Below are positions 1 through 6,101 of a stretch of DNA of 14,248 nt, piece by piece. The translations under genes were made by a program, and so were the position numbers. The notes under the pieces were generated by a model. The model was not told the origin of the DNA, did not search any database, and worked only from the letters and a program-made list of their open reading frames with translations. This DNA comes from Treponema sp. (GTDB lineage: Bacteria > Spirochaetota > Spirochaetia > Treponematales > Treponemataceae), in assembly GCA_017614655.1 (NCBI GenBank), contig JAGABO010000205.1, positions 1-14,248 of the forward strand. The letters run 5' to 3'. Position 1 is the first letter of the stretch, and the number at the start of each line of letters is the position of its first letter.

Positions 1-188
1 ATAATCTGATCTTTATTTACACCTTCAGAAAGAAGCTCATCTCGGAACATTTCAAGCACAGTGGATTTTCCACAGCGTCTGATTCCTGTAACAATCTTTA
101 TAAGCTTTTTATGCTTTAAATTTCTAAGGCGTTCAAGAGGCTCAAGACGAGGAATTTTATGGCTGTCTAATTGATTACTAACTTCCAT
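1..188 (-). CDS. AAA-type ATPase, N-terminal part (runs off the window)
   Basis: Only the first 62 codons are inside the window. The protein begins MEVSNQLDSHKIPRLEPLE and reaches a P-loop, GIRRCGKST, at about residues 35-43. This arrangement (short N-terminus, an arginine-rich strand and a GxRRxGKST Walker A) is characteristic of the AAA_14/DUF4143 ATPases, which are common, often multicopy proteins of unclear role in host-associated bacteria; the remaining domains are outside the window, so the family is inferred from the Walker A context. The ATG at 186-188 is chosen because the frame has no better start and a promoter abuts it (see 195-223). There is no Shine-Dalgarno sequence, so the mRNA may be leaderless. 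Confidence 0.75.
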   Translation of the reverse strand, partial: MEVSNQLDSHKIPRLEPLERLRNLKHKKLIKIVTGIRRCGKSTVLEMFRDELLSEGVNKDQI

Positions 189-194
189 ACTGAA

Positions 195-223
195 AGTATA
201 ATCCTAAAAATATTCAAAATCAA
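195..223 (-). promoter_or_regulatory. Promoter of the AAA ATPase gene, -10 abutting the start codon
   Basis: On the minus strand TTGATT (218-223) and TATACT (195-200) are separated by exactly 17 bases. Only six bases (TTCAGT) lie between the -10 box and the ATG, so transcription would start at or within a base or two of the A of the ATG. The spacing and lack of a ribosome-binding site predict a leaderless transcript. Confidence 0.5.
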
Positions 224-333
224 CAAGTTTTTGGATTTTATTCCCAAAACTTTATATTCTTATCCTATCTTTGAAATCCTCTCTTCCTTTCAAATAATAT
301 TCCCTTTCATCATTCATTATCAATTACCCATTA

Positions 334-474
334 TCAAGCCGCATCTTCATACAGATATTTGTTTAATTCTGCAATTAAGGCATGAAGCTGTCCCTTAAAG
401 TCTTTATCTATGCGTTTAAAGCCGCCTTTATTACGGAAAATAACTTCATTATCAAATACTGAAGTTAGTATAAC
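334..474 (-). pseudogene. C-terminal remnant of an unrecognised protein
   Basis: A 46-codon open stretch with no usable start codon reads VILTSVFDNEVIFRNKGG, then a lysine-rich amphipathic helix and ends YLYEDAA before TGA at 334-336; an in-frame TAA lies immediately upstream at 475-477. The amino-acid composition is that of a real protein C-terminus rather than random sequence. I cannot assign a family with confidence; a C-terminus of a restriction- or helicase-type enzyme is only a guess. Downstream (290-335) is an A/T-rich stretch with two copies of TTGATAATG 14 bases apart on the minus strand, a stop-rich tract. Together with the next small ORF it fills the gap between the ATPase and the DUF72 gene. 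Confidence 0.4.
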
Positions 475-493
475 TTAGTGGACACAAAAAATG

Positions 494-613
494 CTACATA
501 TTAAAATCTTCCTGCGTGATGCAGAAGCGGTTCATGTTCACATGTCTGGCCGTAAAGACAACGTCTTCTGCTTCAAGTTTTTCCTGCTGAACAAGCGGAC
601 CGCCGCAAGGCAT
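494..613 (-). CDS. Small 39-aa ORF, unrecognised, possibly a gene relic
   Basis: The ORF runs from an ATG at 611-613, directly preceded in frame by TAA, to TAG at 494-496. It begins MPCGGPLVQQEKLEAEDVV and ends with NRFCITQEDFNM. It starts 7 bases after the DUF72 stop codon on the same strand, so it could be co-transcribed. No Shine-Dalgarno sequence is visible. Composition looks protein-like (balanced charge, two cysteines), which suggests either a genuine microprotein or the tail of a gene whose front has been lost. No function can be proposed. Confidence 0.3.
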   Translation of the reverse strand: MPCGGPLVQQEKLEAEDVVFTARHVNMNRFCITQEDFNM

Positions 614-620
614 TTACCGC

Positions 621-1418
621 TTAGTCGGAAATCATCTCTTTTAGCTTCAATCCGTTTTTAGCACCGCTGCCATTGGGGTGATTGTTAAAATACACCTGCA
701 CTTTCTTTCCTTCCTTCACTGCTGCCTTTATTATAGGAACAAACTCAGACAATTCATCTTCCGAATAATCATAACAATAGCGGGCACTGCCATTTTTAGA
801 TTCACTCTTAATGTACCAGGCATTTACATTTCGCCCGTGCAGACGGATGTAAGCATTGCTGCCAATAAACGGTGTATTCGTTACAGTTCCATCCGGAAGA
901 TTTTTTAGCTGAGGCATGTCGCAGAACACAAGTCCTGCATTCCGTTTTTCAAGGCCTTCGAAAACGCTTTCCTTAATCCATTCTCGGTGACGGAATTCTA
1001 TAAGTGTCGGGAAGCCTTCAAACTTCTGAATTAGGTTTGCAAGGTAGATTCGGTTATCGTTTGTGTAATGAAAACTCTCCGGAAGCTGGAATAACACTGC
1101 AGAAAGACATCCTTTTTCCTGCAGCGGATTTAGTGCGGTTTTAAAATCTTCTGCAGCCGTCTGCCAGGTTGAATCAATTTCGTGTGTCAGAAGCCTGTTT
1201 GCTTTTACACTGAACTGGAGCTTCCCTTCACTCCGTTCATAAAAAGAATAAAGACGCTCAGCAGTCGGCATGTTGTAAAATGTATTGTTCAGCTCCAGCG
1301 CATTGAACTGAGTTGCATAGTAACAGAGAAAATCTTTACGTTTCAAATCCTTCGGATAAAACACGCCCTTCCATTCGGGGTAATCATATCCGCTGGTGCC
1401 GATTAAGAGGTCGGTCAT
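621..1418 (-). CDS. DUF72 (YecE-like) family protein
   Basis: A 265-aa protein, the usual length for DUF72. The hallmark N-terminus GTSGYDYPEWKGVFYP lies at residues 7-22, followed by ELNNTFY (about 42-48), FSVKAN (about 69-74), a FQLPESF strand, EFRHREW (about 141-147), YIRLHGRN (about 190-197) and the C-terminal VQVYFNNHPNGSGAKN segment. These are the conserved blocks of the family, which folds as a TIM-like barrel; its biochemical role is not established, so none is claimed. The ATG at 1416-1418 puts the family N-terminus at residue 7. The leader has only a weak GAG near the ATG. A possible -10 (TATATT, minus strand 1436-1441) lacks a good -35. The gene lies 55 bases downstream of the tRNA-Val gene and 186 bases downstream of purD, all on the same strand. 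Confidence 0.9.
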   Translation of the reverse strand: MTDLLIGTSGYDYPEWKGVFYPKDLKRKDFLCYYATQFNALELNNTFYNMPTAERLYSFYERSEGKLQFSVKANRLLTHEIDSTWQTAAEDFKTALNPLQEKGCLSAVLFQLPESFHYTNDNRIYLANLIQKFEGFPTLIEFRHREWIKESVFEGLEKRNAGLVFCDMPQLKNLPDGTVTNTPFIGSNAYIRLHGRNVNAWYIKSESKNGSARYCYDYSEDELSEFVPIIKAAVKEGKKVQVYFNNHPNGSGAKNGLKLKEMISD

Positions 1419-1451
1419 AACTCTATCGTCGTTTTAATATATTCCTGCAAA

Positions 1452-1563
1452 TAAAAAAATCACCGGTACCCTATGCGGAATAGTAGATTCGAACTACTGA
1501 CCCCCACGATGTCAACGTGATGCTCTAACCAACTGAGCTAACCCCGCATACGGTACCGATGAT
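1452..1563 (-). terminator. Inverted repeat bracketing tRNA-Val, with U-tract: possible tRNA-capped terminator
   Basis: Plus-strand 1459-1473 plus the discriminator position 1474 and plus-strand 1548-1563 are near-perfect reverse complements (14 of 16 identical; one of the two differences is a G-U pair in the minus-strand RNA). They immediately abut the tRNA acceptor stem, so leader and trailer extend it from 7 to about 23 positions. The arm on the 3' side is followed at once by seven U residues in the minus-strand RNA (plus 1453-1459, the first shared with the helix end). No separate hairpin precedes the U-tract. Function as a terminator is inference from this layout. Confidence 0.45.
1474..1547 (-). 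tRNA. tRNA-Val (anticodon GAC)
   Basis: A complete cloverleaf of 74 bases reads on the minus strand. The acceptor stem is GCGGGGT with ATTCCGC (two G-U pairs), the D arm GCTC-AGTTGGTTA-GAGC, the anticodon arm TCACG-TTGACAT-CGTGG (one U-G pair), a five-base variable loop GGGTC, and the T arm AGTAG-TTCGAAT-CTACT, followed by discriminator A. The loop TTGACAT places GAC at positions 34-36, which reads valine codons GUC and GUU; A35 and A73 agree with valine identity. The 3' CCA is not encoded and must be added after processing. It lies between purD and the DUF72 gene on the same strand. Confidence 0.97.
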
Positions 1564-1568
1564 GTGCT

Positions 1569-1598
1569 ACTTTAACATGAACCTGCTTTTTAAGTCAA
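1569..1598 (-). promoter_or_regulatory. Promoter of tRNA-Val
   Basis: On the minus strand TTGACT (1593-1598) and TAAAGT (1569-1574) are 18 bases apart. A start about seven bases beyond the -10 box falls near 1562-1563, which is where the leader-trailer inverted repeat begins; the whole 5' leader would then be inside the helix. The promoter begins 7 bases after the purD stop codon. Confidence 0.5.
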
Positions 1599-1606
1599 TG
1601 CAGGTT
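1580..1606 (-). repeat. Inverted repeat at the purD 3' end
   Basis: AACCTGC (1580-1586) and GCAGGTT (1600-1606) form a perfect 7-bp stem with a 13-base loop. The outer arm overlaps the purD stop codon at 1605-1607. There is no T-run after it on the minus strand, so it is a weak candidate for a terminator; it overlaps the -35 region of the tRNA promoter and could instead stabilise the purD mRNA end. Confidence 0.35.
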
Positions 1607-2906
1607 AATTTGACTCGGCAGCTCCCGGAAGACCGATGTCTTTTCTATAGAACATGCCTTCAAAACTTACGGATTCAAGAGCTGAATAGGATTTTGCGCG
1701 GGCTTCGTCAAAAGTTTCGCCGTGTGCAGAACAGCACAAAACGCGGCCGCCGCTTGTAACAAGACCGGCCCCGCTATTTGAAGCGCCTGCAATAAAAATC
1801 TTTGCACCGGATTTTTCGACAGTACTTTCATCAATATGAATTTCAAAACCTTTTTTGTATGACTTTGGATAGCCGCCACTAACAGCAACCGGAGCAATCT
1901 GATATCCGCTCTTCCACTTGAGGTTGAACGAAGAAAGCTTTCCTTCTGTAATTGCTTCGCACAATTCAACTATGTCAAAATCCATCATCGGAAGAACAAC
2001 CTGAGTTTCCGGATCACCAAGACGTACATTATATTCAAGACACTTTGGTCCCTGTTCAGTAAGCATGAGTCCGAAGAAAATAAATCCGCGGTAATCAAAT
2101 CCTTATTCAATAAGACCGCGCAGAGTCGGTTCAAGAATGTTTTTCTGGAACTGCACCTTAAGTTCATCAGTAAAATCATCAACAGGACAAACGGCACCCA
2201 TCCCGCCGGTGTTAGGTCCTTCGGCTCCGTCTAAGAGACGCTTGTGGTCACGTGCGCTAAGGAAAGGAACAACCGCAGCTTTGCCGGCCTTTGCAAAATC
2301 AGGAGTAACGCTTACTGCAGACAGAACAGAAATTTCTGCACCGCGAAGATATTCTTCTATAACAAGCTTCTTTCCTGCATCTCCGACAGCGGAACCGCTC
2401 ATCAGTTCAGTAACGGCAGTCTTTGCTTCTTCGAGAGTTTTTGCAACTACAACACCTTTACCGGCAGCAAGACCGTCGGCTTTAATTACAATCGGAGCAC
2501 CCTGCTGTTCAACATATTCAAGAGCAGCTTTTTCGTCTGTAAAAGTTTCGCTCTTTGCACAGGCAACGCCGTACTTCTTCATAAAATCTTTTGCAAGATC
2601 CTTACTTGCTTCCAGCTGAGCAGCCGCTTTTTTCGGACCCACAGCAGGAATTCCTGCAGCCCACAATTCATCAGCAACACCGTCTGCAAGCGGATTTTCC
2701 GGGCCGACAACTGCAAGAGCGCAGCCTTCACGTTTTGCAACATCTGCAAAAGATGCTCCCGCAGGTTCAACATTACGGCACTTTTTTTCGTGCGCAGTTC
2801 CACCGTTTCCGGGAATACAGATAACTTCATCAACCTTGCTGCTCTGAGCAAGTTTCCAGGCGATTGTATGTTCGCGTCCACCGTTTCCAATTACTGCAAC
2901 TTTCAT
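1605..2906 (-). pseudogene. purD: Phosphoribosylamine-glycine ligase (GARS), interrupted by an in-frame TAA
   Basis: PurD joins phosphoribosylamine and glycine using ATP, the second step of purine synthesis, in the cytoplasm. The N-terminus MKVAVIGNGGREHTIAWKL, the ATP-grasp segments KADGLAAGKGVVVA and EGPNTGGMGAVCP, and the metal/substrate-binding ECL-type segment LEYNVRLGDPETQ are all present and in one frame. Codon 268 (2103-2105) is TAA where the family has a charged residue before GFDYRGF; reading resumes in the same frame for 164 codons to a normal C-terminus. The total of 432 sense codons is full length, with no other frameshift or stop. Terminating at 268 would remove the last ATP-grasp segment and the C-terminal domain and should inactivate the enzyme. 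A single-base change from GAA or AAA explains it; a sequencing error is equally possible. The gene has no Shine-Dalgarno sequence; its -10 box ends 7 bases before the ATG. Confidence 0.9.
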
Positions 2907-2913
2907 GCGCTAT

Positions 2914-2942
2914 ATAATACATTCAATTTGATTTTTTGGGAA
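2914..2942 (-). promoter_or_regulatory. Promoter of purD, -10 abutting the start codon
   Basis: On the minus strand TTCCCA (2937-2942) and TATTAT (2914-2919) are 17 bases apart. Seven bases (ATAGCGC) separate the -10 box from the ATG, and no purine-rich ribosome-binding site fits in between. The expected start point coincides with the ATG, predicting a leaderless mRNA. Confidence 0.45.
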
Positions 2943-3015
2943 CAGGAACCATTAATCCTTTTGAACCTCTTTCAAACAGTATTCGATTATGATAGTATTT
3001 AACCGAGGTTAAATT

Positions 3016-3639
3016 ATGCTTAAAAAACTCTTTTCTTTGATTGCACTTTTTGGAACTTTTGCTTTTACAGCCTGCTTTGATATAGAGCAAAGCTATTCAA
3101 TCGTTAACGGTAATTATGTTTACAATGCAGTAATCGGATTTAACAAAAGCGCTCTCGTACTTGCCGACATGACAACTGATGATCTTCGTGAGCAGATTAT
3201 GACGGGAGAAACTTATGAAGAACTCCAGCAAAAATTTGATGACATTTCCGTTACAGAAGACGAAAAAAAATCTTACATCAGTGTTACAGAAACCCTCAAA
3301 GATGAATCTCCAGAAAAACCGGAAGTTACTGATGAAAAAATTTATCTCCAGTTTAACAATGATTCTACAAGTCAAAACATTCTTGATGTAAAACAAAGCA
3401 TGGATACAGATCCTGATTATAAAGCAATGGCTGATCTTATTTTTGCTGATTCGAACTGGTGCATAAATATCAGTAAGACAATTACAGAAACTGTTTCTTC
3501 TGCAAAACTTGTTGATGATAACGGCAATTCTATAGATGTAGCTTTTGAAGAAAAAGAAAACTGTTTTACTGTTTCTTTCCCGATTCTTACTATTTTTAAC
3601 AGTGAATTTCAGATTAAAGGAGTTGAAATTTACCGCTGA
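3016..3639 (+). CDS. Lipoprotein of unknown function
   Basis: A 207-aa protein with a lysine-rich N-terminus, a hydrophobic stretch and a lipobox FTAC ending at Cys20, so it should be lipid-anchored in the envelope. The mature part is acidic, with a K/E-rich middle region (residues about 78-110) and a C-terminus predicted to be strand-rich; I recognise no family. The GAGG at 3004-3007 is well placed ahead of the ATG at 3016. A weak promoter, TTGAAC (2961-2966) and GATTAT (2985-2990) with 18 bases between, lies in the region shared with divergent purD. Its stop overlaps the next gene's start (TGATG at 3637-3641), so the two are translationally coupled. Confidence 0.85.
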   Translation: MLKKLFSLIALFGTFAFTACFDIEQSYSIVNGNYVYNAVIGFNKSALVLADMTTDDLREQIMTGETYEELQQKFDDISVTEDEKKSYISVTETLKDESPEKPEVTDEKIYLQFNNDSTSQNILDVKQSMDTDPDYKAMADLIFADSNWCINISKTITETVSSAKLVDDNGNSIDVAFEEKENCFTVSFPILTIFNSEFQIKGVEIYR

Positions 3640-4076
3640 TGAATGACCTTCCTTTTTTTGCTCTTGCAGCAGTCTGTATTCTTACAATAATTTTTCTCGC
3701 AAACTTTTATATCAGGCGCAGGTTTACTGACAAGGCTGAACGTGATCAGAGGCGGGCAAGAGCAGCTGCCCTTAATGCAAAAAAAGCAGGGCTTCTTGTT
3801 AACTGTCCGCTGTGCAACTCAGTTCTTCTTCCGGGAGAAGATTTATTTTCCCGTGTTTACCGCCCCATGAACGTTCATGACCAGCTCTGTACAATACGAG
3901 GATGCCCCCACTGTTATCCAAATCCGGAACCCGGTGTAAAAAGAGAGTGTCCTGTCTGCCACAAAGAAGTTTCTCTAGATGACGGACATCTTGTTGCCCG
4001 CCTCTTTAACAAAACCGACGGCAAAAAACACGTCATTGTTTCCGGCTGCAACCTCTGCTGTAAAAGCAAACTGTAA
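3639..4076 (+). CDS. Membrane-anchored double zinc-ribbon protein
   Basis: A 145-aa protein. One transmembrane helix covers about residues 5-24, followed by a strongly basic, helix-prone juxtamembrane stretch (26-50) and a cysteine-rich domain. The cysteines fall into two ribbon-like sets: C56xxC59 with C89xxC92, and C104xxC107 with C137xxC140 (plus C84 and C141), each consistent with tetrahedral zinc binding. The ribbon domain is most likely cytoplasmic by the positive-inside rule. The start is the ATG that overlaps the upstream lipoprotein stop; an AAAGGAG at 3616-3622 is too far upstream to be its normal ribosome-binding site, so reinitiation is likely. I do not know the function; pairing with a lipoprotein suggests an envelope role. 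Confidence 0.75.
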   Translation: MNDLPFFALAAVCILTIIFLANFYIRRRFTDKAERDQRRARAAALNAKKAGLLVNCPLCNSVLLPGEDLFSRVYRPMNVHDQLCTIRGCPHCYPNPEPGVKRECPVCHKEVSLDDGHLVARLFNKTDGKKHVIVSGCNLCCKSKL

Positions 4077-4124
4077 TTCTTAAACTGCCACTTTAAGTTT
4101 GTTCCCCTCACTTCAAGTTACAAA

Positions 4125-4193
4125 GATGAATATAGTAGTGGTGAAGGTATATCTGATGACACTACCCTCTACGCAGTCTGGAAGGCAAACTAA
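4125..4193 (+). pseudogene. Remnant of an InlB B-type (Flg_new) surface-repeat protein C-terminus
   Basis: The reading frame ends in DDTTLYAVWKAN before TAA at 4191-4193. The TTLYAVWK ending is the signature of Listeria-Bacteroides (InlB B) repeats, which terminate in T-LYA-W. Only about 20 residues are recognisable and there is no start. The frame happens to be the same as that of the zinc-ribbon gene and stays open from its stop codon at 4074-4076, but the two sequences are unlike each other. This looks like the tail of a deleted surface protein gene; the terminator at 4223-4263 may have belonged to it. The rest of 4077-4273 holds nothing else I can identify. Confidence 0.6.
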
Positions 4194-4222
4194 ACCATAC
4201 ATAGCATAAAAAGCTTTTACAC

Positions 4223-4263
4223 GGGGCTGACTAACTTAAACTTATTAGTCAGTCCCTTTTTTT
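4223..4263 (+). terminator. Strong rho-independent terminator
   Basis: GGGGCTGACTAA (4223-4234) pairs with TTAGTCAGTCCC (4245-4256) over 12 bp with one G-U pair and a 10-base loop, followed directly by seven T residues. It ends transcription from the 3016-4076 pair and insulates the TetR promoter that starts 11 bases later. Confidence 0.9.
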
Positions 4264-4273
4264 ATAAATTCTG

Positions 4274-4302
4274 TTGACATTTTAATATAACAGTGTTAAG
4301 TT
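4274..4302 (+). promoter_or_regulatory. Promoter of the TetR-oxidoreductase operon
   Basis: A consensus -35 TTGACA (4274-4279) is followed after 17 bases by a poor -10 TAAGTT (4297-4302). The perfect -35 and weak -10 suit a regulated promoter, and a palindrome fills the spacer and overlaps the -10 box. Confidence 0.55.
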
Positions 4303-4303
4303 A
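4283..4303 (+). promoter_or_regulatory. Probable TetR operator (palindrome inside the promoter)
   Basis: TAACA-G-TGTTA (4288-4298) is a perfect 11-base palindrome; adding the matching TAA and TTA ends gives an imperfect 21-base palindrome. It lies between the -35 and -10 boxes and over part of the -10, just upstream of a TetR-family gene. Binding there would block polymerase, the usual arrangement for autorepression. Confidence 0.55.
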
Positions 4304-4330
4304 TCCTTGTTAGGTATTAAAGGAGGCAGA

Positions 4331-4933
4331 ATGCGTAATCCAAATCCAAAAATCATTCCGCTTATTAAGAAAACAGCACTATCCATGCTCATGAAAAAGA
4401 ATCCCTCAGAAATCGGAATGAGGGATATAGCCGCAAAATGCAAGATTACAGCCACAACAATTTATCACTACTACAAGGACAAAGATGAACTCTTCCAGGC
4501 AATCTCCCTGGACTGCATCCGTAACCTTAACACACTGATTACCGAAGCCGCACAAAAAGGATCCGGGCCAAAAGAAAATGTCCTTCTTGCAATACGAGCT
4601 TTCCGTGACTGGTGTTTTAAAAACCCGCGTCTTTCTATTCTTGTCATGCAGGGAATAAAATCTGCAGAAGACGAAAATGGAAGTGCAATCGAAGAATATT
4701 ACGTATGTAACCGCACTGGCGAAGCCCTTCTTTCGGAATGTGTTTCGCTGGGACTTGCAGTTTCAGAAAATGTTGCGCTTGATGTTGGCATTCTTATTTC
4801 GGGACTGTGGGGCTGCATAGAAGCCGTAATCCTTAAAAAAAGTGACAGTCAGCACTGGAAAGACGGAACAGTTTTTACAGACCATTTTATTAATACATGG
4901 GCACGTGCAGTTTTTACGGGAGGTAAAAAATGA
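4331..4933 (+). CDS. TetR/AcrR-family transcriptional regulator
   Basis: A 200-aa protein, a normal TetR length. The N-terminal DNA-binding domain covers about residues 8-55, with the helix-turn-helix in MRDIAAKCKITATTIYHYY (30-48) and the family-typical KDKDELF directly after. The C-terminal half is helical and should form the ligand and dimer domain; the ligand cannot be predicted. The ATG at 4331 is chosen because AAGGAGG (4320-4326) precedes it; a TTG at 4307 in frame would lie within the promoter. The stop overlaps the next start as ATGA, so the regulator, oxidoreductase and exported protein form one operon. It probably represses that operon through the palindrome at 4283-4303. Confidence 0.92.
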   Translation: MRNPNPKIIPLIKKTALSMLMKKNPSEIGMRDIAAKCKITATTIYHYYKDKDELFQAISLDCIRNLNTLITEAAQKGSGPKENVLLAIRAFRDWCFKNPRLSILVMQGIKSAEDENGSAIEEYYVCNRTGEALLSECVSLGLAVSENVALDVGILISGLWGCIEAVILKKSDSQHWKDGTVFTDHFINTWARAVFTGGKK

Positions 4934-5466
4934 ATATTCTTGTATTAAACGGAAGTCCGCGGAAAAACGGAAATGTAGAATCAGCACTCAAAAAAGAAGT
5001 AGAACGTTTCTCTAAAAAACACACAGGCTGTTCAATAACATGGGAAGATATTTCTTCTTTAAATTTTGATTTCTGCAAAGGCTGCATGTCATGCCGTTCA
5101 AACAAAGACTGTATTTTAAAAAATGATGATGCACACAAAATTGCAGAAGAAATAAAAAAATGTGACATACTTTTTACAGGAACTCCCGTTTACTGGGGCA
5201 ATATGAACGGAAAACTTAAATCACTTTTTGACAGGCTTGTCGGAATTCTGATGGCAGAATCAAAAACAGGAATTCCAAAGCCGCTGCACAAAGGAAAAAA
5301 AGCCGTAATCGTAACAAGCTGTACAACACCTTTTCCTTTTAATTACATCTGCGGCCAGTCAACAGGAGCCGTAAAAGCAGTAAAGGAAATCTTAAAATCC
5401 AGCGGGTTTAAAATCATCAGAAAGGTGAACATATCGAACACAAAAAATAAGGAGGCTTCAAAATGA
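4930..5466 (+). CDS. Flavodoxin-fold NAD(P)H oxidoreductase, iron-sulfur-flavoprotein-like
   Basis: A 178-aa cytoplasmic protein of the NADPH-dependent FMN reductase/flavodoxin superfamily. The FMN phosphate-binding loop is GSPRKNGN (residues 8-15), and GTPVYWGNMNGKLKSLFDRL (84-103) is the family's second flavin-contacting block. Between them is C49-x2-C52-x2-C55-x5-C61, the compact pattern described for archaeal-type iron-sulfur flavoproteins (CX2CX2CX4-7C), so a 4Fe-4S cluster next to FMN is plausible; many relatives of unknown activity share a CxxCxxC version. GGGAGG lies just ahead of the ATG, which overlaps the tetR stop; its own stop overlaps the next start (ATGA at 5463-5466). It probably transfers electrons between NAD(P)H or a ferredoxin and an unidentified acceptor. 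Confidence 0.85.
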   Translation: MNILVLNGSPRKNGNVESALKKEVERFSKKHTGCSITWEDISSLNFDFCKGCMSCRSNKDCILKNDDAHKIAEEIKKCDILFTGTPVYWGNMNGKLKSLFDRLVGILMAESKTGIPKPLHKGKKAVIVTSCTTPFPFNYICGQSTGAVKAVKEILKSSGFKIIRKVNISNTKNKEASK

Positions 5467-6086
5467 AAAAAACAGCAGTATTAATTCTTGCATCAGTTGC
5501 AGCCGCAACCCTTTATGCACAGGAGATTAAAATTACAGTTGAACCGGGAAATTACTGGCTTAAGGAAAGGGAACCCCAGGCAGCAGTCTGGCTTGAAGAT
5601 GAAGACGGAAATTATCTTCGAACGCTTTATGTAACAAAAAAAGCAGAAAAGAAAAGCTGGTTCTTTTCTCCCAAGGAAGGCCGCCCTGAATCGCTTCCCG
5701 TCTGGTATCACGCGGCTTCCTATGATGCAGCAAAATCAGCAAAACCGGAAACTCATCAGGAAGCTCTGGACGCTGTAACTTCTGCAACAAAGAAAACTGT
5801 ACTTTCATTTTCGACTCAAATTGAAGAAGACAAGGCTTATGTTATAAGAGCGGAGTTCAACACAAGTTATGATTATAATGATTTTTACACGAAGAAAAAT
5901 TCCGGCGTAAACGGACAGCCGTCAGTTATTTACAGCGAAAAAATTCCTGCCGGTTTTTCCGGAAGCACAACCCTCAAACTTTGCGGAACAGGTTCGCTTT
6001 CGGGAAATGACGGCAAGATTTATCCGTTTGCAAAAGAAATAACTACTGCAGGGACAATCGTAAAAAACATAACTGTCCAAAAATAA
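5463..6086 (+). CDS. Exported DUF2271-like protein with a possible flavinylation motif
   Basis: A 207-aa protein with a signal peptide (residues 1-19, cleaved near LYAQ) and no lipobox cysteine, so it is probably periplasmic. PQAAVWLEDEDGNYLRTLYVT (38-58) followed by a W-rich segment and a conserved aspartate/threonine loop matches my memory of the DUF2271 family. The loop reads D103-A-V-T-S-A-T109, which fits the Dxx[ST][SAG]AT pattern at which ApbE attaches FMN to threonine in exported redox proteins; here T109 would be modified. GGAGG at 5450-5454 precedes the ATG, which overlaps the oxidoreductase stop. It is the last gene of the TetR operon and ends at a terminator shared with the facing operon. 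The family call is from memory and the flavinylation is inference. Confidence 0.7.
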   Translation: MKKTAVLILASVAAATLYAQEIKITVEPGNYWLKEREPQAAVWLEDEDGNYLRTLYVTKKAEKKSWFFSPKEGRPESLPVWYHAASYDAAKSAKPETHQEALDAVTSATKKTVLSFSTQIEEDKAYVIRAEFNTSYDYNDFYTKKNSGVNGQPSVIYSEKIPAGFSGSTTLKLCGTGSLSGNDGKIYPFAKEITTAGTIVKNITVQK

Positions 6087-6101
6087 AAGCAGCAGAAGTT
6101 T

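Noticed and set aside
290..335. TTGATAATG repeated twice with 14-base spacing on the minus strand
   Set aside because: Only two short A/T-rich copies in a stop-codon-rich intergenic tract; not enough for a repeat family or CRISPR call.
470..500. AGTGGACACAAAAAA resembling an IS3-type terminal repeat
   Set aside because: No partner inverted copy, no target duplication and no transposase in the window.
1465..1557. GGTACC occurring on both sides of the tRNA, as if attachment-site ends
   Set aside because: The matches are inverted, not direct, and no integrase is nearby; the leader-trailer helix explains them better.
1667..1969. Alternative minus-strand frames inside purD suggesting a frameshift
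   Set aside because: PurD conserved blocks stay in one frame on both sides of 2103; the lesion is a nonsense codon, not a frameshift.
2137..3002. Long open frames on the plus strand opposite purD (160 and 252 codons)
   Set aside because: They are antisense to conserved PurD sequence, have low-complexity Ser/Cys/Phe composition and no ribosome-binding site.
4307..4330. Upstream TTG start giving an extra eight residues to the TetR protein
   Set aside because: It lies just beyond the -10 box and the AAGGAGG at 4320-4326 serves the ATG at 4331.
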